Source: an uncultured Eubacteriales bacterium (lineage in GTDB: Bacteria > Bacillota > Clostridia > Christensenellales > CAG-314). Taken from it: a DNA stretch of 64,000 nt. The position numbers and the translations under genes are program-made. Below are positions 25,263 through 33,215 of this stretch, piece after piece (positions within the stretch are counted from its first letter, which is position 1; each line of letters starts with the position of its first letter). The notes below the pieces were generated by a model, which was not told where the DNA came from, searched no databases, and saw only the letters and a program-made list of their open reading frames with translations. The DNA is taken from NCBI GenBank assembly GCA_949289125.1, contig CASEME010000010.1:1-64000 (forward strand). The letters run 5' to 3'.

Positions 25263-27719
25263 TTAGAGTTGTTGTTCACGTTGTATTGTTTTCTTGGCTT
25301 TTTTGAGACGGCGTTGCTCCTTATTCCAAGCGGACAATGCTTTGAACAGACCGACAACAGGGTGACCGTTGACCACTGTTACTATTGCTTTTACAAGAGG
25401 CATTGTAACACCCTCTAACATACACAATATGCGCAAAGGCGAGCTATTGAGCGATTTGGAAGCCATAAGCATCATTTCTTTGTTGTCCTTATACATAGAT
25501 AGCATCAGCTTGTTGGCTTTGTTGTACAGCACTCTACCCCAAAAGCGGTCGCGTATCTCGTCAAACGTACTGTCTACAGTATGACGTTGTTTGCGGTTGC
25601 GCTTAGCAGAAGGCACTTTACCACCGTATACGCTCTCAAACTGTTGGTCGCTTACCTCAATAGGCTGTGAGTAATCGTAGTAAAAAGGATATTTGTCACT
25701 GCTATCCACATCCAAAGCCTCGCCTTGTACAGTTAGCGGCAACACTGCGGCAACTTCCTCACTGTTGTATGCCACAATTACTTCGTATTTGCCACCGTCT
25801 ACTACAAACTTTCCTACAGCAGTGTTGTAATAGCTCAATTCGCTTATAGGTATGGTGACAACTACACGCTTTGTTTCTCCCGCGCGCACGCTTACCTTTT
25901 CAAATCCTTTTAGCTCTTTGTAAGGGCGGTATCTCTTGCCGTCCACACTGCGCACATATATTTGAACTACGGCTTTGCCGTCCATTTTGCCCGTATTGGC
26001 AACATCCAAACGGACAACTATCTGTCCGTCTTTATCTACCGTCTCTTTATCGAGTGAAGCATTGTCAAATTGGAAGTACGTATAGCTAAGTCCGTAGCCA
26101 AACGGATATGCTACAGGCACATGGAAAGTGTCAAAGTAGCGGTATCCCACAAACACGCTTTCTTTGTACAAACTGCGCCTCTGATTGTTGGCATATTGGT
26201 CATTAAACGGTTGGTCGCTTGCGTCAATACACCAACTTTCAGCCAATCTGCCACTCGGATTGACCTTGCCGTACAGTACATCTGCAAGTGCTGTCCCTTC
26301 GGCCTCTCCGCCCATATAATCCAACAATAGCGCTTTGACGCTTTGCGCCCAATCTGTTTCTACAGGTGAGCCGCACTGCAATACGGCTATTACGTTGCTG
26401 TTGACGGCGGTCACACGTTCTATCAACTGTCTGTGACTTTCGGGCAATGCCATATTGTCTCTGTCAAATCCTTCGTACTCGCACACGTCGGGCAAACCTA
26501 CCACAAGCAGTACCGTTTTGTGACGCTGTGCAACATTGGTAGCTTCGCGCAGTTTATCTTCGCACGCTTCAGCACTGTTGAGGTCGTAACCTTCACTATA
26601 CTCATACTCAATACCCATACTGTCCAGCGCACCAAGCAAACTGTCTTGTTTGTACGCGTTGACTTTGCTACTGCCACCGCCCTGAAAATGCGGATGTTGC
26701 GCAAATACGCCTATTACTGCCAAGTCGGCGGTACTGTCGAGCGGCAAGATGTTGCCTACGTTGCGCAACAGCACCGTGCTGTCCGCACTTGCACGTCTTG
26801 CAAGCTGATGTTGCGCTTCGTAATCGTGCTCGCACTGCTCCAACCCCTCACTTCTCAATACCAATTCTATTATTCGCAATACGCACTCGTCTAATTGCTG
26901 TTGTTTAAGAGTGCCCTTTTTGAGAGCACGCTTTATTGCCGCATAATCACCGTGAGGCATCTGCAAGTCCAACCCTGCGGCAACAGACTGCGCTCTGTCG
27001 CTTACTGCGCCCCAATCGGACATAACAAGCCCGTCAAAACCCCAACTGTTTCTCAAAATGTCAGTTAGCAACGTTTTGTTTTGCGAGCACAATTCTCCGT
27101 TAAGTTTGTTGTATGCGCACATAACCGTCCACGGATGTGCCTTTTGCACTACCTTTTGGAAAGCAGACAAATATATCTCGTTCAAAGCCCGCTTGTCTAT
27201 GCAGCTATCCGACGTCATACGCGCATATTCCTGCGAATTGGCGGCGAAGTGCTTGAGCGACACTCCCACACCCTCGCTTTGTACACCGTTGACGTAAGCT
27301 ACTGCAAGTTCGCCGGCAAGATAAGGATCTTCGGAAAAATACTCAAAGTTGCGACCGCATCTGCTGTTGCGTTTGATATTGATACCAGGACCAAGCAACA
27401 CGGACACGTTTTCCGCCCTTGCCTGTCTGCCCAATGCTTTGCCCACTTCAGTCAATAGCTCTCTGTCAAAACTACACGCAAGTTTGCACGCTGTTGGCAT
27501 ACACACGGCTGGCAAACTTTCGGCAATGCCGAGATTGTCGCCTTCGCTGTCCACAGTTTTGCGCAATCCGTGCGGTCCGTCCGATACGGCTATGGAAGGC
27601 AAATCCACACGGGGGATACTTTCGGTATTCCAGTTGTCTGCGCCTGTTTGCAAAGCAATCTTTTCTTCCAATGTAAGTTGTGCAAGTATTTCTTTGGCAC
27701 GTTGTTTGTAATTTTCCAT
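25263..27719 (-). CDS. Glycoside hydrolase family 3 (beta-glucosidase-type)
   Basis: An 818-residue exo-glycosidase without signal peptide, so cytosolic. The GH3 N-terminal barrel (about 10-290) has the nucleophile Asp in GLVMSDWGAV and the substrate-site residues of KHFAAN and GRNFEYFSEDP. The second GH3 domain (about 330-540) includes LPDVCEYEGFDRDNMALP, and a fibronectin III-like domain (about 590-690) has the PYKELKGFEKV segment typical of beta-glucosidases. The C-terminal 100 residues are an extra helical, Lys/Arg-rich extension (ending KKAKKTIQREQQ) that usual members lack. It acts on beta-glucosides, xylosides or related oligosaccharides taken up intact. Monocistronic; an AGAGG site precedes ATG. 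Confidence 0.92.
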   Translation of the reverse strand: MENYKQRAKEILAQLTLEEKIALQTGADNWNTESIPRVDLPSIAVSDGPHGLRKTVDSEGDNLGIAESLPAVCMPTACKLACSFDRELLTEVGKALGRQARAENVSVLLGPGINIKRNSRCGRNFEYFSEDPYLAGELAVAYVNGVQSEGVGVSLKHFAANSQEYARMTSDSCIDKRALNEIYLSAFQKVVQKAHPWTVMCAYNKLNGELCSQNKTLLTDILRNSWGFDGLVMSDWGAVSDRAQSVAAGLDLQMPHGDYAAIKRALKKGTLKQQQLDECVLRIIELVLRSEGLEQCEHDYEAQHQLARRASADSTVLLRNVGNILPLDSTADLAVIGVFAQHPHFQGGGSSKVNAYKQDSLLGALDSMGIEYEYSEGYDLNSAEACEDKLREATNVAQRHKTVLLVVGLPDVCEYEGFDRDNMALPESHRQLIERVTAVNSNVIAVLQCGSPVETDWAQSVKALLLDYMGGEAEGTALADVLYGKVNPSGRLAESWCIDASDQPFNDQYANNQRRSLYKESVFVGYRYFDTFHVPVAYPFGYGLSYTYFQFDNASLDKETVDKDGQIVVRLDVANTGKMDGKAVVQIYVRSVDGKRYRPYKELKGFEKVSVRAGETKRVVVTIPISELSYYNTAVGKFVVDGGKYEVIVAYNSEEVAAVLPLTVQGEALDVDSSDKYPFYYDYSQPIEVSDQQFESVYGGKVPSAKRNRKQRHTVDSTFDEIRDRFWGRVLYNKANKLMLSMYKDNKEMMLMASKSLNSSPLRILCMLEGVTMPLVKAIVTVVNGHPVVGLFKALSAWNKEQRRLKKAKKTIQREQQL

Positions 27720-27857
27720 AAAGAGAATACCTCTTGTAGCTTTGTATTACTTTGGGTTAATTATACCCGATAATGCTTGTGTTGTAAATACTCAATTTGA
27801 CGCATTAAAGCAAAATTTCAGTTTTTGGTGCTATGTTGTTGTCAACAACAGAACAAC

Positions 27858-27885
27858 AAAAAAGAACGGTCACAAACAACCGTCC
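27858..27885 (-). terminator. Terminator of the TetR gene at 28.4 kb
   Basis: Six-base stem GGACGG / CCGTTC (one G-U), ten-base loop and a run of six T on the minus strand. Confidence 0.7.
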
Positions 27886-27914
27886 TCTCTGTATACTTTG
27901 CAACTTAATATGTA

Positions 27915-28475
27915 TTACTTTTTGTCTGCGCCGCTTGTATAGCTGTTGAGTATGTGTCCAAGTATACGCGCCATGGATTCGGTACTTTCCACCATGCCGC
28001 CTTCCATCCACATACGTATCATACTTATACATCCGCCTGATATAAAGCGATAGTAATAAGAAAGCGTACGTTCCAAATGCTTGTCGGTAGCGTATATGGA
28101 CATAAACACCGATTCGCCAAAAGCAAGTATTTTGTCCACAAAAGCCATGTCGCTGTTGCGGCTTATAAGTATTGTGCATAGTTCGGAATTGTTTTTGAAC
28201 AGTTCAAACAGCTCTACATAAAACTGCTCTGCAGTAAGATTGGGCAAAGACGCCATAGTGTTTTTGAGTTCTTCAAACATCTCGTCTTCTATGTGGTGCA
28301 AAAGGTCGTAAATATCTTCATAATGCGAATAAAACGTACCTCTGTTGACACCTGCTTCTGCGCACAGCTCTCTAATGGTTATTTCCTGTATAGGTTTGTC
28401 GTTAAGCAGTTTCAAAAAAGCCGCTTTGAACATCTTTTGAGTAAGCACTACTCTGTAATCTGCTTTCTTCTCCAT
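27915..28475 (-). CDS. TetR-family regulator with TetR_C_8-type helical domain
   Basis: A 186-residue repressor. The HTH (about 12-55) reads ITIRELCAEAGVNRGTFYSHYEDIYDLL, and the C-terminal domain (about 75-180) with YYRFISGGCISMIRMWMEGG is the type found in DhaS-like and many Clostridial regulators. It is divergent from an SDR reductase gene, with a perfect 9+9 palindrome in the reductase leader, so it likely controls that gene. A GGGGTGA site precedes the ATG. Confidence 0.87.
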   Translation of the reverse strand: MEKKADYRVVLTQKMFKAAFLKLLNDKPIQEITIRELCAEAGVNRGTFYSHYEDIYDLLHHIEDEMFEELKNTMASLPNLTAEQFYVELFELFKNNSELCTILISRNSDMAFVDKILAFGESVFMSIYATDKHLERTLSYYYRFISGGCISMIRMWMEGGMVESTESMARILGHILNSYTSGADKK

Positions 28476-28654
28476 ATCGTCACCCCGACAAAAGTTGTGT
28501 GTTGTGTCTGTTTAGTTGTGATTTTGCTCTGTATGTACAATAACTGTACATTTTGAGCTTTCGGTGTAAATATACCGTCAGATTGGGAAAAATTGACTAA
28601 ACACAATTAACGCTGTGTATAGTATAATATTAGTGTGAAGAAAAGTCAACACTG

Positions 28655-28674
28655 TGTTGAATATTTATTCAACA
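28655..28674. promoter_or_regulatory. Palindrome in the SDR gene leader, candidate TetR operator
   Basis: Perfect inverted repeat TGTTGAATA and TATTCAACA with two bases between. It lies between a TATAAT -10 box (28623-28628) and the ribosome site of the downstream gene, in the divergent space shared with tetR. It could instead act as an RNA hairpin. Confidence 0.5.
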
Positions 28675-28700
28675 AGTTGTCACATAAACGGAGGTGCTGT

Positions 28701-29771
28701 ATGAAAACCATTTATTGTGTAACGGGAGCCACCGGTCACTTGGGCAACAACGTAGTTAAAATGTTGGTAGACAGTGGCAAAAGCGTGCGTGCCTTGGTAT
28801 TAGAAGGTCAGCCCACAGATATGTTGGATAAAAATGTACAAATTGTGTACGGCAATACTTGCGACAAACAATCGCTTGTGCCCTTGTTTGAGCACAAACA
28901 GGACGAACGTCTTGTTGTCATTCATATGGCGGCAATAGTAAGCATTACCGAAAAGTACGACAAGCGTGTGTACGATGTCAACGTCAAAGGCACTCGCAAC
29001 ATGGTAGAGTTGGCAGAACAAAACAACGTAGACAAATTTGTGTACGTCAGCTCTGTGCACGCTATAGCTACCGAAAAGAACGTACTTATTGCCGATTGTA
29101 CGGTATTTGACGAATCACGCGTGGAAGGCAACTATGCAAAAAGCAAGGCTATTGCTACACGGTATGTATTGGACGAAGCGCGACAAGGCAAACTCAACGC
29201 CACCATTTTGTTGCCCTCGGGTATAATTGGCGTACGCGACTACTGCCACAATCACATTATGAATATGATAGAAAAGTACATTGAAGGCAAGTTGCCTATG
29301 GCAGTAAAAGGCAGTTATGACTTTGTGGACGTGACGGACGTGGCACAAGCTGTATTGTCCGCAGTTATAAAGGGCAGAACGGGCGAATGTTACCTTATCA
29401 CCAACCGCAACTACACTATCAAAGAGATACTCGATATGGCGGCAAAGTCACTCAATATCAAACGCATCAAACACTTTGTGCCATTGTCGCTTGCACGTGC
29501 CGTTGCGCCTTTGTGCGAAGCGCACTATCGCAGAAAGAAGATGACGCCGCTATTTACCAAGTACTCGCTATATGTGCTTGACAGCGGAGACGTGTTCTGC
29601 CACGACAAAGCTACCAAAGAGCTGGACTATCACCCCAAAGACATGCAACAGACTATAGACGACACTGTACAATGGTTTGTACACGAAAGAGGTGTTGTCG
29701 TAGGCAAAAATATGCTGCCTCGTGCGGCAAGACAAAGTTTGCGTCGCAAAAGAGCCAAACTGAGCAACTGA
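28701..29771 (+). CDS. NAD(P)-dependent epimerase/dehydratase (extended SDR)
   Basis: A 356-residue Rossmann oxidoreductase. The nucleotide site is TGATGHLG (about 8-15), the catalytic Ser is in YVSSVHA and the Tyr-Lys pair in YAKSKA, all complete. The layout matches dihydroflavonol 4-reductase/cinnamoyl-CoA-reductase-like enzymes, which reduce carbonyl groups of varied substrates. ATG at 28701 has GGAGGTG eight bases upstream; the longer open frame starts before the palindromic leader. The C-terminus is unusually basic (RAARQSLRRKRAKLSN). Monocistronic with a strong terminator after the stop. Confidence 0.87.
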   Translation: MKTIYCVTGATGHLGNNVVKMLVDSGKSVRALVLEGQPTDMLDKNVQIVYGNTCDKQSLVPLFEHKQDERLVVIHMAAIVSITEKYDKRVYDVNVKGTRNMVELAEQNNVDKFVYVSSVHAIATEKNVLIADCTVFDESRVEGNYAKSKAIATRYVLDEARQGKLNATILLPSGIIGVRDYCHNHIMNMIEKYIEGKLPMAVKGSYDFVDVTDVAQAVLSAVIKGRTGECYLITNRNYTIKEILDMAAKSLNIKRIKHFVPLSLARAVAPLCEAHYRRKKMTPLFTKYSLYVLDSGDVFCHDKATKELDYHPKDMQQTIDDTVQWFVHERGVVVGKNMLPRAARQSLRRKRAKLSN

Positions 29772-29834
29772 CAGAACGTTTTTTGATACTCTGCTATCTA
29801 CTACAGTGCACTGCAAACAAAATAATGTATATAG

Positions 29835-29870
29835 AAAAAGTCACCCCACAATGTTGTGAGGTGACTTTTT
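29835..29870. terminator. Bidirectional terminator (SDR gene and minus-strand RNA)
   Basis: Sixteen-base stem with one mismatch (AAAAAGTCACC... / ...GGTGACTTTTT) around an ATGT loop; T-run on both strands. It ends the SDR mRNA on + and the candidate small RNA on -. Confidence 0.9.
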
Positions 29871-29946
29871 ACATATAACTATGGAGGGAAGCTCGGTAAG
29901 GCGTATGATGTGCGAATATCATCGCTTGGCGCATTGAGCCCCGAGC
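29835..29946 (-). ncRNA. Candidate small RNA, about 112 nt, with own promoter and terminator
   Basis: A free-standing minus-strand transcription unit with no open frame or ribosome site. The predicted start is near 29946, seven bases after the TACAAT box. A GCTCGG / CCGAGC stem (29941-29946 with 29891-29896) closes a junction holding two hairpins: GGC-TCAATGC-GCC and GCGATGAT / ATCATACGC around an eight-base loop. After the closing stem comes an unpaired TTCCCTCCAT (29881-29890), which is complementary to Shine-Dalgarno sequence, then a linker and a strong terminator hairpin with T-tail. This matches C-rich trans-acting sRNAs of Firmicutes (RsaE/FsrA-like logic) though not their sequence. It is not an SRP, 6S or tmRNA sequence. 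Confidence 0.6.
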
Positions 29947-29952
29947 AAAGTC

Positions 29953-29981
29953 ATTGTAACATAGCGCCTATACAAAGTCAA
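29953..29981 (-). promoter_or_regulatory. Promoter of the candidate small RNA
   Basis: TTGACT and TACAAT with a 17-bp spacer on the minus strand, pointing away from mscL. Confidence 0.75.
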
Positions 29982-30057
29982 TATGCGTTGGATATAATAA
30001 TTAAACAGTATTAAGCGTTCACTTTAGATAATAATTGTAATTAGTCTACCGTTAGTG

Positions 30058-30086
30058 TTGACGAAAGCCTTTTACTGTTTTATAAT
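30058..30086 (+). promoter_or_regulatory. mscL promoter
   Basis: TTGACG and perfect TATAAT with a 17-bp spacer, 30 bases before the mscL ATG. Confidence 0.85.
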
Positions 30087-30116
30087 CGTGACACAGTTAA
30101 TTACAAGGAGAGAAGT

Positions 30117-30761
30117 ATGAAAAAGTTTTTTTCCGAATTCAAAAGTTTTATAACTCGTGGCAATGTTATTGACCTTGCCGTTGCGGTGATAATTGGCGCG
30201 GCTTTCAACAAAATTACTACATCGCTTGTCAACGATGTAATAATGCCTATTATCAGCCTTGCCGTTGGCGGATTGAGTGTGAGCGATTGGAAGTGGGTAA
30301 TAACACCCGAAGTGACGGACGCAAACGGCGTTGTTATACAGGCGGAAAATGCGCTACGCTATGGCAACCTTATCCAAACCGTTTTGGACTTTCTGCTGAT
30401 TGCACTTATTGTTTTTCTTATTATGCGTATTGCAAAGTCTGCCGACAGAAGCATACGTCAGTTGGCGTTGGAAACAAAGTTGCTTACCAGACAACAACGC
30501 AAAGAACTCAAACTGCAAGGCAAAACTTGGAAAGAAATACGAGCAATCAACCGTCAGTTGCTTGAAAAAATGGAAGAGGAAGAAAAAGCAAAAGCAGAAG
30601 CAGCCAAAAAGCCCACTACCGAACAGCTATTGACAGAGATACGCGATTTGTTGAAGCAAAACGCCAATAGCGAGCTTGTTGCTGAAAACCTTGTAGCAAG
30701 CGAGCAACCGACAGCTTCCGAAACACCTGCCAAAGTAAAAAGAAAGAGTAACAACAGCTAA
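30117..30761 (+). CDS. mscL: Large-conductance mechanosensitive channel with extended C-terminal tail
   Basis: Homopentameric inner-membrane valve that opens under hypo-osmotic shock. The N-terminal amphipathic helix and TM1 (FITRGNVIDLAVAVIIGAAFNKI, about 11-33) and TM2 (about 87-108) are typical. The periplasmic loop includes WKWVITPEV. The protein has 214 residues against about 135 in E. coli. The extra 75 residues form a charged helical segment rich in Lys, Glu and Ala (about 118-165) followed by a disordered, basic tail. Its function is unknown. It has an AAGGAGAG site and its own strong promoter; monocistronic. Confidence 0.95.
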   Translation: MKKFFSEFKSFITRGNVIDLAVAVIIGAAFNKITTSLVNDVIMPIISLAVGGLSVSDWKWVITPEVTDANGVVIQAENALRYGNLIQTVLDFLLIALIVFLIMRIAKSADRSIRQLALETKLLTRQQRKELKLQGKTWKEIRAINRQLLEKMEEEEKAKAEAAKKPTTEQLLTEIRDLLKQNANSELVAENLVASEQPTASETPAKVKRKSNNS

Positions 30762-30853
30762 TGGGTATACTGAAAAAGATATTGAAAATGACAGAAACGG
30801 ACATTATTTGTGCAACAAATACACAAAACAAGCATATTTTACTGTAAAAGGTA

Positions 30854-30882
30854 TTGACAAATGCCAAAAAAAGTGCTAACAT
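30854..30882 (+). promoter_or_regulatory. tRNA-fMet promoter
   Basis: TTGACA and TAACAT with a 17-bp spacer, 28 bases before the tRNA. Confidence 0.8.
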
Positions 30883-30910
30883 AGATAAGCACTTGAAAGA
30901 GTGTCCATAT

Positions 30911-30988
30911 CGCGGGGTAGAGCAGTCCGGTAGCTCATCGGGCTCATAACCCGGAGGTCGTGAGGTTCAAATCCCACCCCCGCAACCA
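30911..30988 (+). tRNA. Initiator tRNA-Met (CAT) with an extra base in the T stem
   Basis: Anticodon CAT at 30945-30947. Initiator marks are clear: a C1-A72 mismatch at the end of the acceptor stem (CGCGGGG / CCCCGCA) and three G-C pairs in the anticodon stem (GGG CTCATAA CCC). The encoded CCA ends at 30988. The T arm reads GTGAGG-TTCAAAT-CCCAC, giving one unpaired A on the 5' side, so total length is 78 rather than 77 bases. This may be a real bulge or an insertion error. It is flanked by a promoter and a terminator. Confidence 0.9.
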
Positions 30989-31026
30989 TTAAGACTGATA
31001 AGCATTAGCTTGTCAGTCTATTTTTT
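30968..31026 (+). repeat. tRNA 3' end plus terminator, copy 1 of a direct repeat
   Basis: Starts in the T loop (CAAATCCCACC), includes the CCA and the following terminator hairpin. The same segment recurs at 31200-31258 with an offset of 232 bases and only about seven mismatches, all in the acceptor stem part. Confidence 0.85.
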
Positions 31027-31028
31027 TT
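30992..31028 (+). terminator. tRNA-fMet terminator
   Basis: Stem of 12 pairs (AGACTGATAAGC / GCTTGTCAGTCT) with an ATTA loop and eight T. A duplicate is at 31224-31258. Confidence 0.9.
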
Positions 31029-31199
31029 GCGTTAGTACCTAATAACCAACTATAGGTAAGAAAATCGCTTGTTACGCAACTGTCGTGAGGTGACGCTCGC
31101 TTGCGCTTACTTACAAGCAATGTGCAACACACAACTTACTTTGCACAGTTCAACTGTACATAATCAATACTGCTCACTATGCCGTCACTACGTTCCTCG

Positions 31200-31258
31200 C
31201 AAATCCCACCACATATGCCATTAAGACTGATAAGCATTAGCTTGTCAGTCTATTTTTT
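31200..31258 (+). repeat. Duplicated tRNA 3' end plus terminator, copy 2
   Basis: CAAATCCCACC then a degraded acceptor arm, CCA, and an identical terminator hairpin with T-tail. Upstream at 31082-31091 GTCGTGAGGT also matches the tRNA V/T-arm region, so this copy looks like a decayed tRNA remnant split by about 108 bases of unrelated sequence. Confidence 0.75.
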
Positions 31259-31287
31259 GCGTTACCACACAACAATCGCCAACTATG

Positions 31288-31316
31288 TTGATAAAAAAAG
31301 TGTATTGTGGTAAAAT
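31288..31316 (+). promoter_or_regulatory. Promoter of the lipoprotein gene
   Basis: TTGATA and TAAAAT with a 17-bp spacer. Confidence 0.7.
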
Positions 31317-31369
31317 ACAGTCACTGATGACTATTGCAAATTAGCAATAACCACAACTTGAGGTAAACT

Positions 31370-31852
31370 ATGAAACAACGTGTTTTTGCGGCAACAATGT
31401 TAGCCTGTCTAATACTCTGTTGCTTACTTATTTTTACAGCTTGTGCAACTCAAATTGCCGAAAACATATATTACATTGACGCACCCGAAGGTCAGGAACA
31501 AAACTACAATCAACAAATACATCTTACAAAAGTAATATACACCGACAACTTTTACATTGCAGACATAGAAGGACAACTTGTAATAGCCAATAACGGCACT
31601 GAGAACACCGTTGATATACCTTTGCAATCAATCAGTTTTAGCCAAGTGTACGGCAACATATGGCGTTATGACGTTATGCTGTCGGAAGGTCAACTAAAGG
31701 CTATTTATGCACACCGCAATACCACAGGCACTATACACAAAACTGAGGAAATCGAGTGTGGCAACAGAAAAGTTGCCGCAGAGGTTGCAGACGGATACGG
31801 CGCAATAGATTACTTGTTTGCCGACGAATATCAATATTTGTTGGGAGAGTAA
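31370..31852 (+). CDS. Predicted lipoprotein of unknown function
   Basis: A 160-residue exported protein. The signal peptide (basic MKQR, hydrophobic core to about residue 22) ends in a lipobox-like IFTAC with Cys at 25, predicted to be lipid-anchored on the outer face of the membrane. The mature part is beta-rich with repeated Tyr and acidic residues. I know no family. GAGG lies before the ATG and a promoter precedes it. A terminator follows at 32004. Unrelated in sequence to the other lipoprotein at 48.3 kb. Confidence 0.75.
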   Translation: MKQRVFAATMLACLILCCLLIFTACATQIAENIYYIDAPEGQEQNYNQQIHLTKVIYTDNFYIADIEGQLVIANNGTENTVDIPLQSISFSQVYGNIWRYDVMLSEGQLKAIYAHRNTTGTIHKTEEIECGNRKVAAEVADGYGAIDYLFADEYQYLLGE

Positions 31853-32003
31853 CACGCTAATGTTGGCAAACACACGAACGTAGCCAATAAGTGGATACAA
31901 CTGCCACACATATTGCACGGACAACAAAAACTTGCAGATAACTACAAGCAACAAACTTAAACGACTGTAAAAGCATAATGACAACATACTATACTTAGCA
32001 ACC

Positions 32004-32039
32004 AACACCGCCATTGCAATACGCAACAGCGGTGTTTTT
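32004..32039 (+). terminator. Terminator of the lipoprotein gene
   Basis: Eight-base perfect stem AACACCGC / GCGGTGTT with a 17-base loop, followed by five T. Confidence 0.65.
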
Positions 32040-32090
32040 ATTAACCGTTGACAAAACAATCAACTTTGCGCAGTACACCCAATACAGCGC

Positions 32091-33018
32091 CTACTGTTGC
32101 GATATGTTGTCGATATCTGTTGATTGTTGAGTAGTATTCTCAATCTCTACGGCACCTTGTTGGGGTTTGACGTTACCTTTGTTAAGCAACTTTTTGTAAG
32201 TGATGTCCGTCAAAAATGCACCTAACGGCGCAGTAATAAGTATAGCAAGCACTGCGGCAGTCAACACAGTCTGTCCACACGAAAGTCCAATAGCAAGCGG
32301 TATTGCACCTATTGCCGCTTGCACAGTTGCTTTGGGCATATAGGCAAACATAGCAAACAGTCTTTCCTTGTTGTTGAGTTTAGACGGCAACACGCTGACA
32401 AAAACGCCCAATATACGGCAAAGCAAAGCCAAAAGAATAACGCCTATTATTACCAAACTGTTGTTGAGTGCATAAGAGATGTCCACTTCTGCCCCCACTA
32501 ATACAAACAGCAATATTTCTGCAAATATCCACAGTGTCGTCGGCAGATGCACCGCTCATTATCATATCGGGTATGCCTTTGTCCGTGCCGTAATTGCTCT
32601 CTTTGAGTTTTAACATACGAGGCACCACAACAGCAGGCGACACCGCCGCCATTACACACCCAAGTATTGCCCCTTCCATAACAGTCATTTTGAGTAACAA
32701 CGCATCCAACAGCGTATAGGCAAGTATCTCAACGGATGCAGGTACAAAACATAGCAATATTACAGAAATACCGTTTTTGCGCAAATCTTGTAGGTTGAGA
32801 TTGAGCCCTGCGCGCGTCAAAATAATTATTAAAGCAAGCTGACGCAAGTCGGCAGAAATATTGAGGATAGAGGGCGATATGAGATTGAGCACGTACGGTC
32901 CCAATACTATACCCACAACAAGCATACCTAACAGTGACGGCAACTTGACTTTGGCACAAAGTGCGCCTAATAGCAATGCGCTAAGACAAATAATAGTTAA
33001 CGATGTCAAAAATTCCAT
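32091..33018 (-). pseudogene. Cation:proton antiporter with an internal deletion and frame change
   Basis: The N-terminal half (33018 to about 32545) encodes the start of a CPA-type antiporter: LLGMLVVGIVLGPYV, AVSPAVVVPRML and GIPDMIMSGASADD. The C-terminal half is in another frame (LWIFAEILLFVLVGAEVDI... PKATVQAAIGAIPLA...LITAPLGAF). In intact relatives about 95 residues with several helices lie between GAS-DD and LW-AEILL; here the two parts are directly joined, so the middle was deleted and the frame lost. A ribosome site (AAAGGAG) and a fluoride riboswitch remain in front. Intact genes of this type are known fluoride-riboswitch partners. The product should be inactive. Confidence 0.8.
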
Positions 33019-33037
33019 AATTACTCCTTTTGAGAAC

Positions 33038-33126
33038 ACAAAAAAAGCCGATGCTCTGCAATTACGCAGAGGTCATCAGCTTAACAGCGGTTTAAGAATA
33101 CTCTTTGGGAGAACCTCATTCCCTAC
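33038..33126 (-). promoter_or_regulatory. Fluoride (crcB-type) riboswitch with terminator platform
   Basis: Aptamer 33066-33126, expression platform to 33038. The aptamer shows GGGA-ATGAGG-TTC-TCCC, a small AAGA/TCTT hairpin, AAACCGCT, and AGCTGATGACCTC. GAGGTT in the first loop can pair with GACCTC at the 3' end, forming the known pseudoknot. The layout follows the Thermotoga aptamer (GATGAGGCC...AAACTGCC...GGGCTGATGGCCTC). The 3' part of the aptamer also forms one arm of a long terminator (AAGCTGATG / CATCGGCTT plus CTCTGC / GCAGAG, then seven T), so ligand binding should block termination and switch on the downstream gene. Confidence 0.85.
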
Positions 33127-33215
33127 ATATATTATTGTGTACGTTGGTTGATATATAAACAAACTAACCCGACTAATTGCCCTTTTAGGCTACTTGCCAC
33201 ACAACAAAGTTGTGT

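Noticed and set aside
29880..29950. Structured sequence upstream of mscL as a riboswitch
   Set aside because: The mscL promoter lies downstream of it, and a good promoter reads it from the opposite strand; it is better explained as a separate small RNA.
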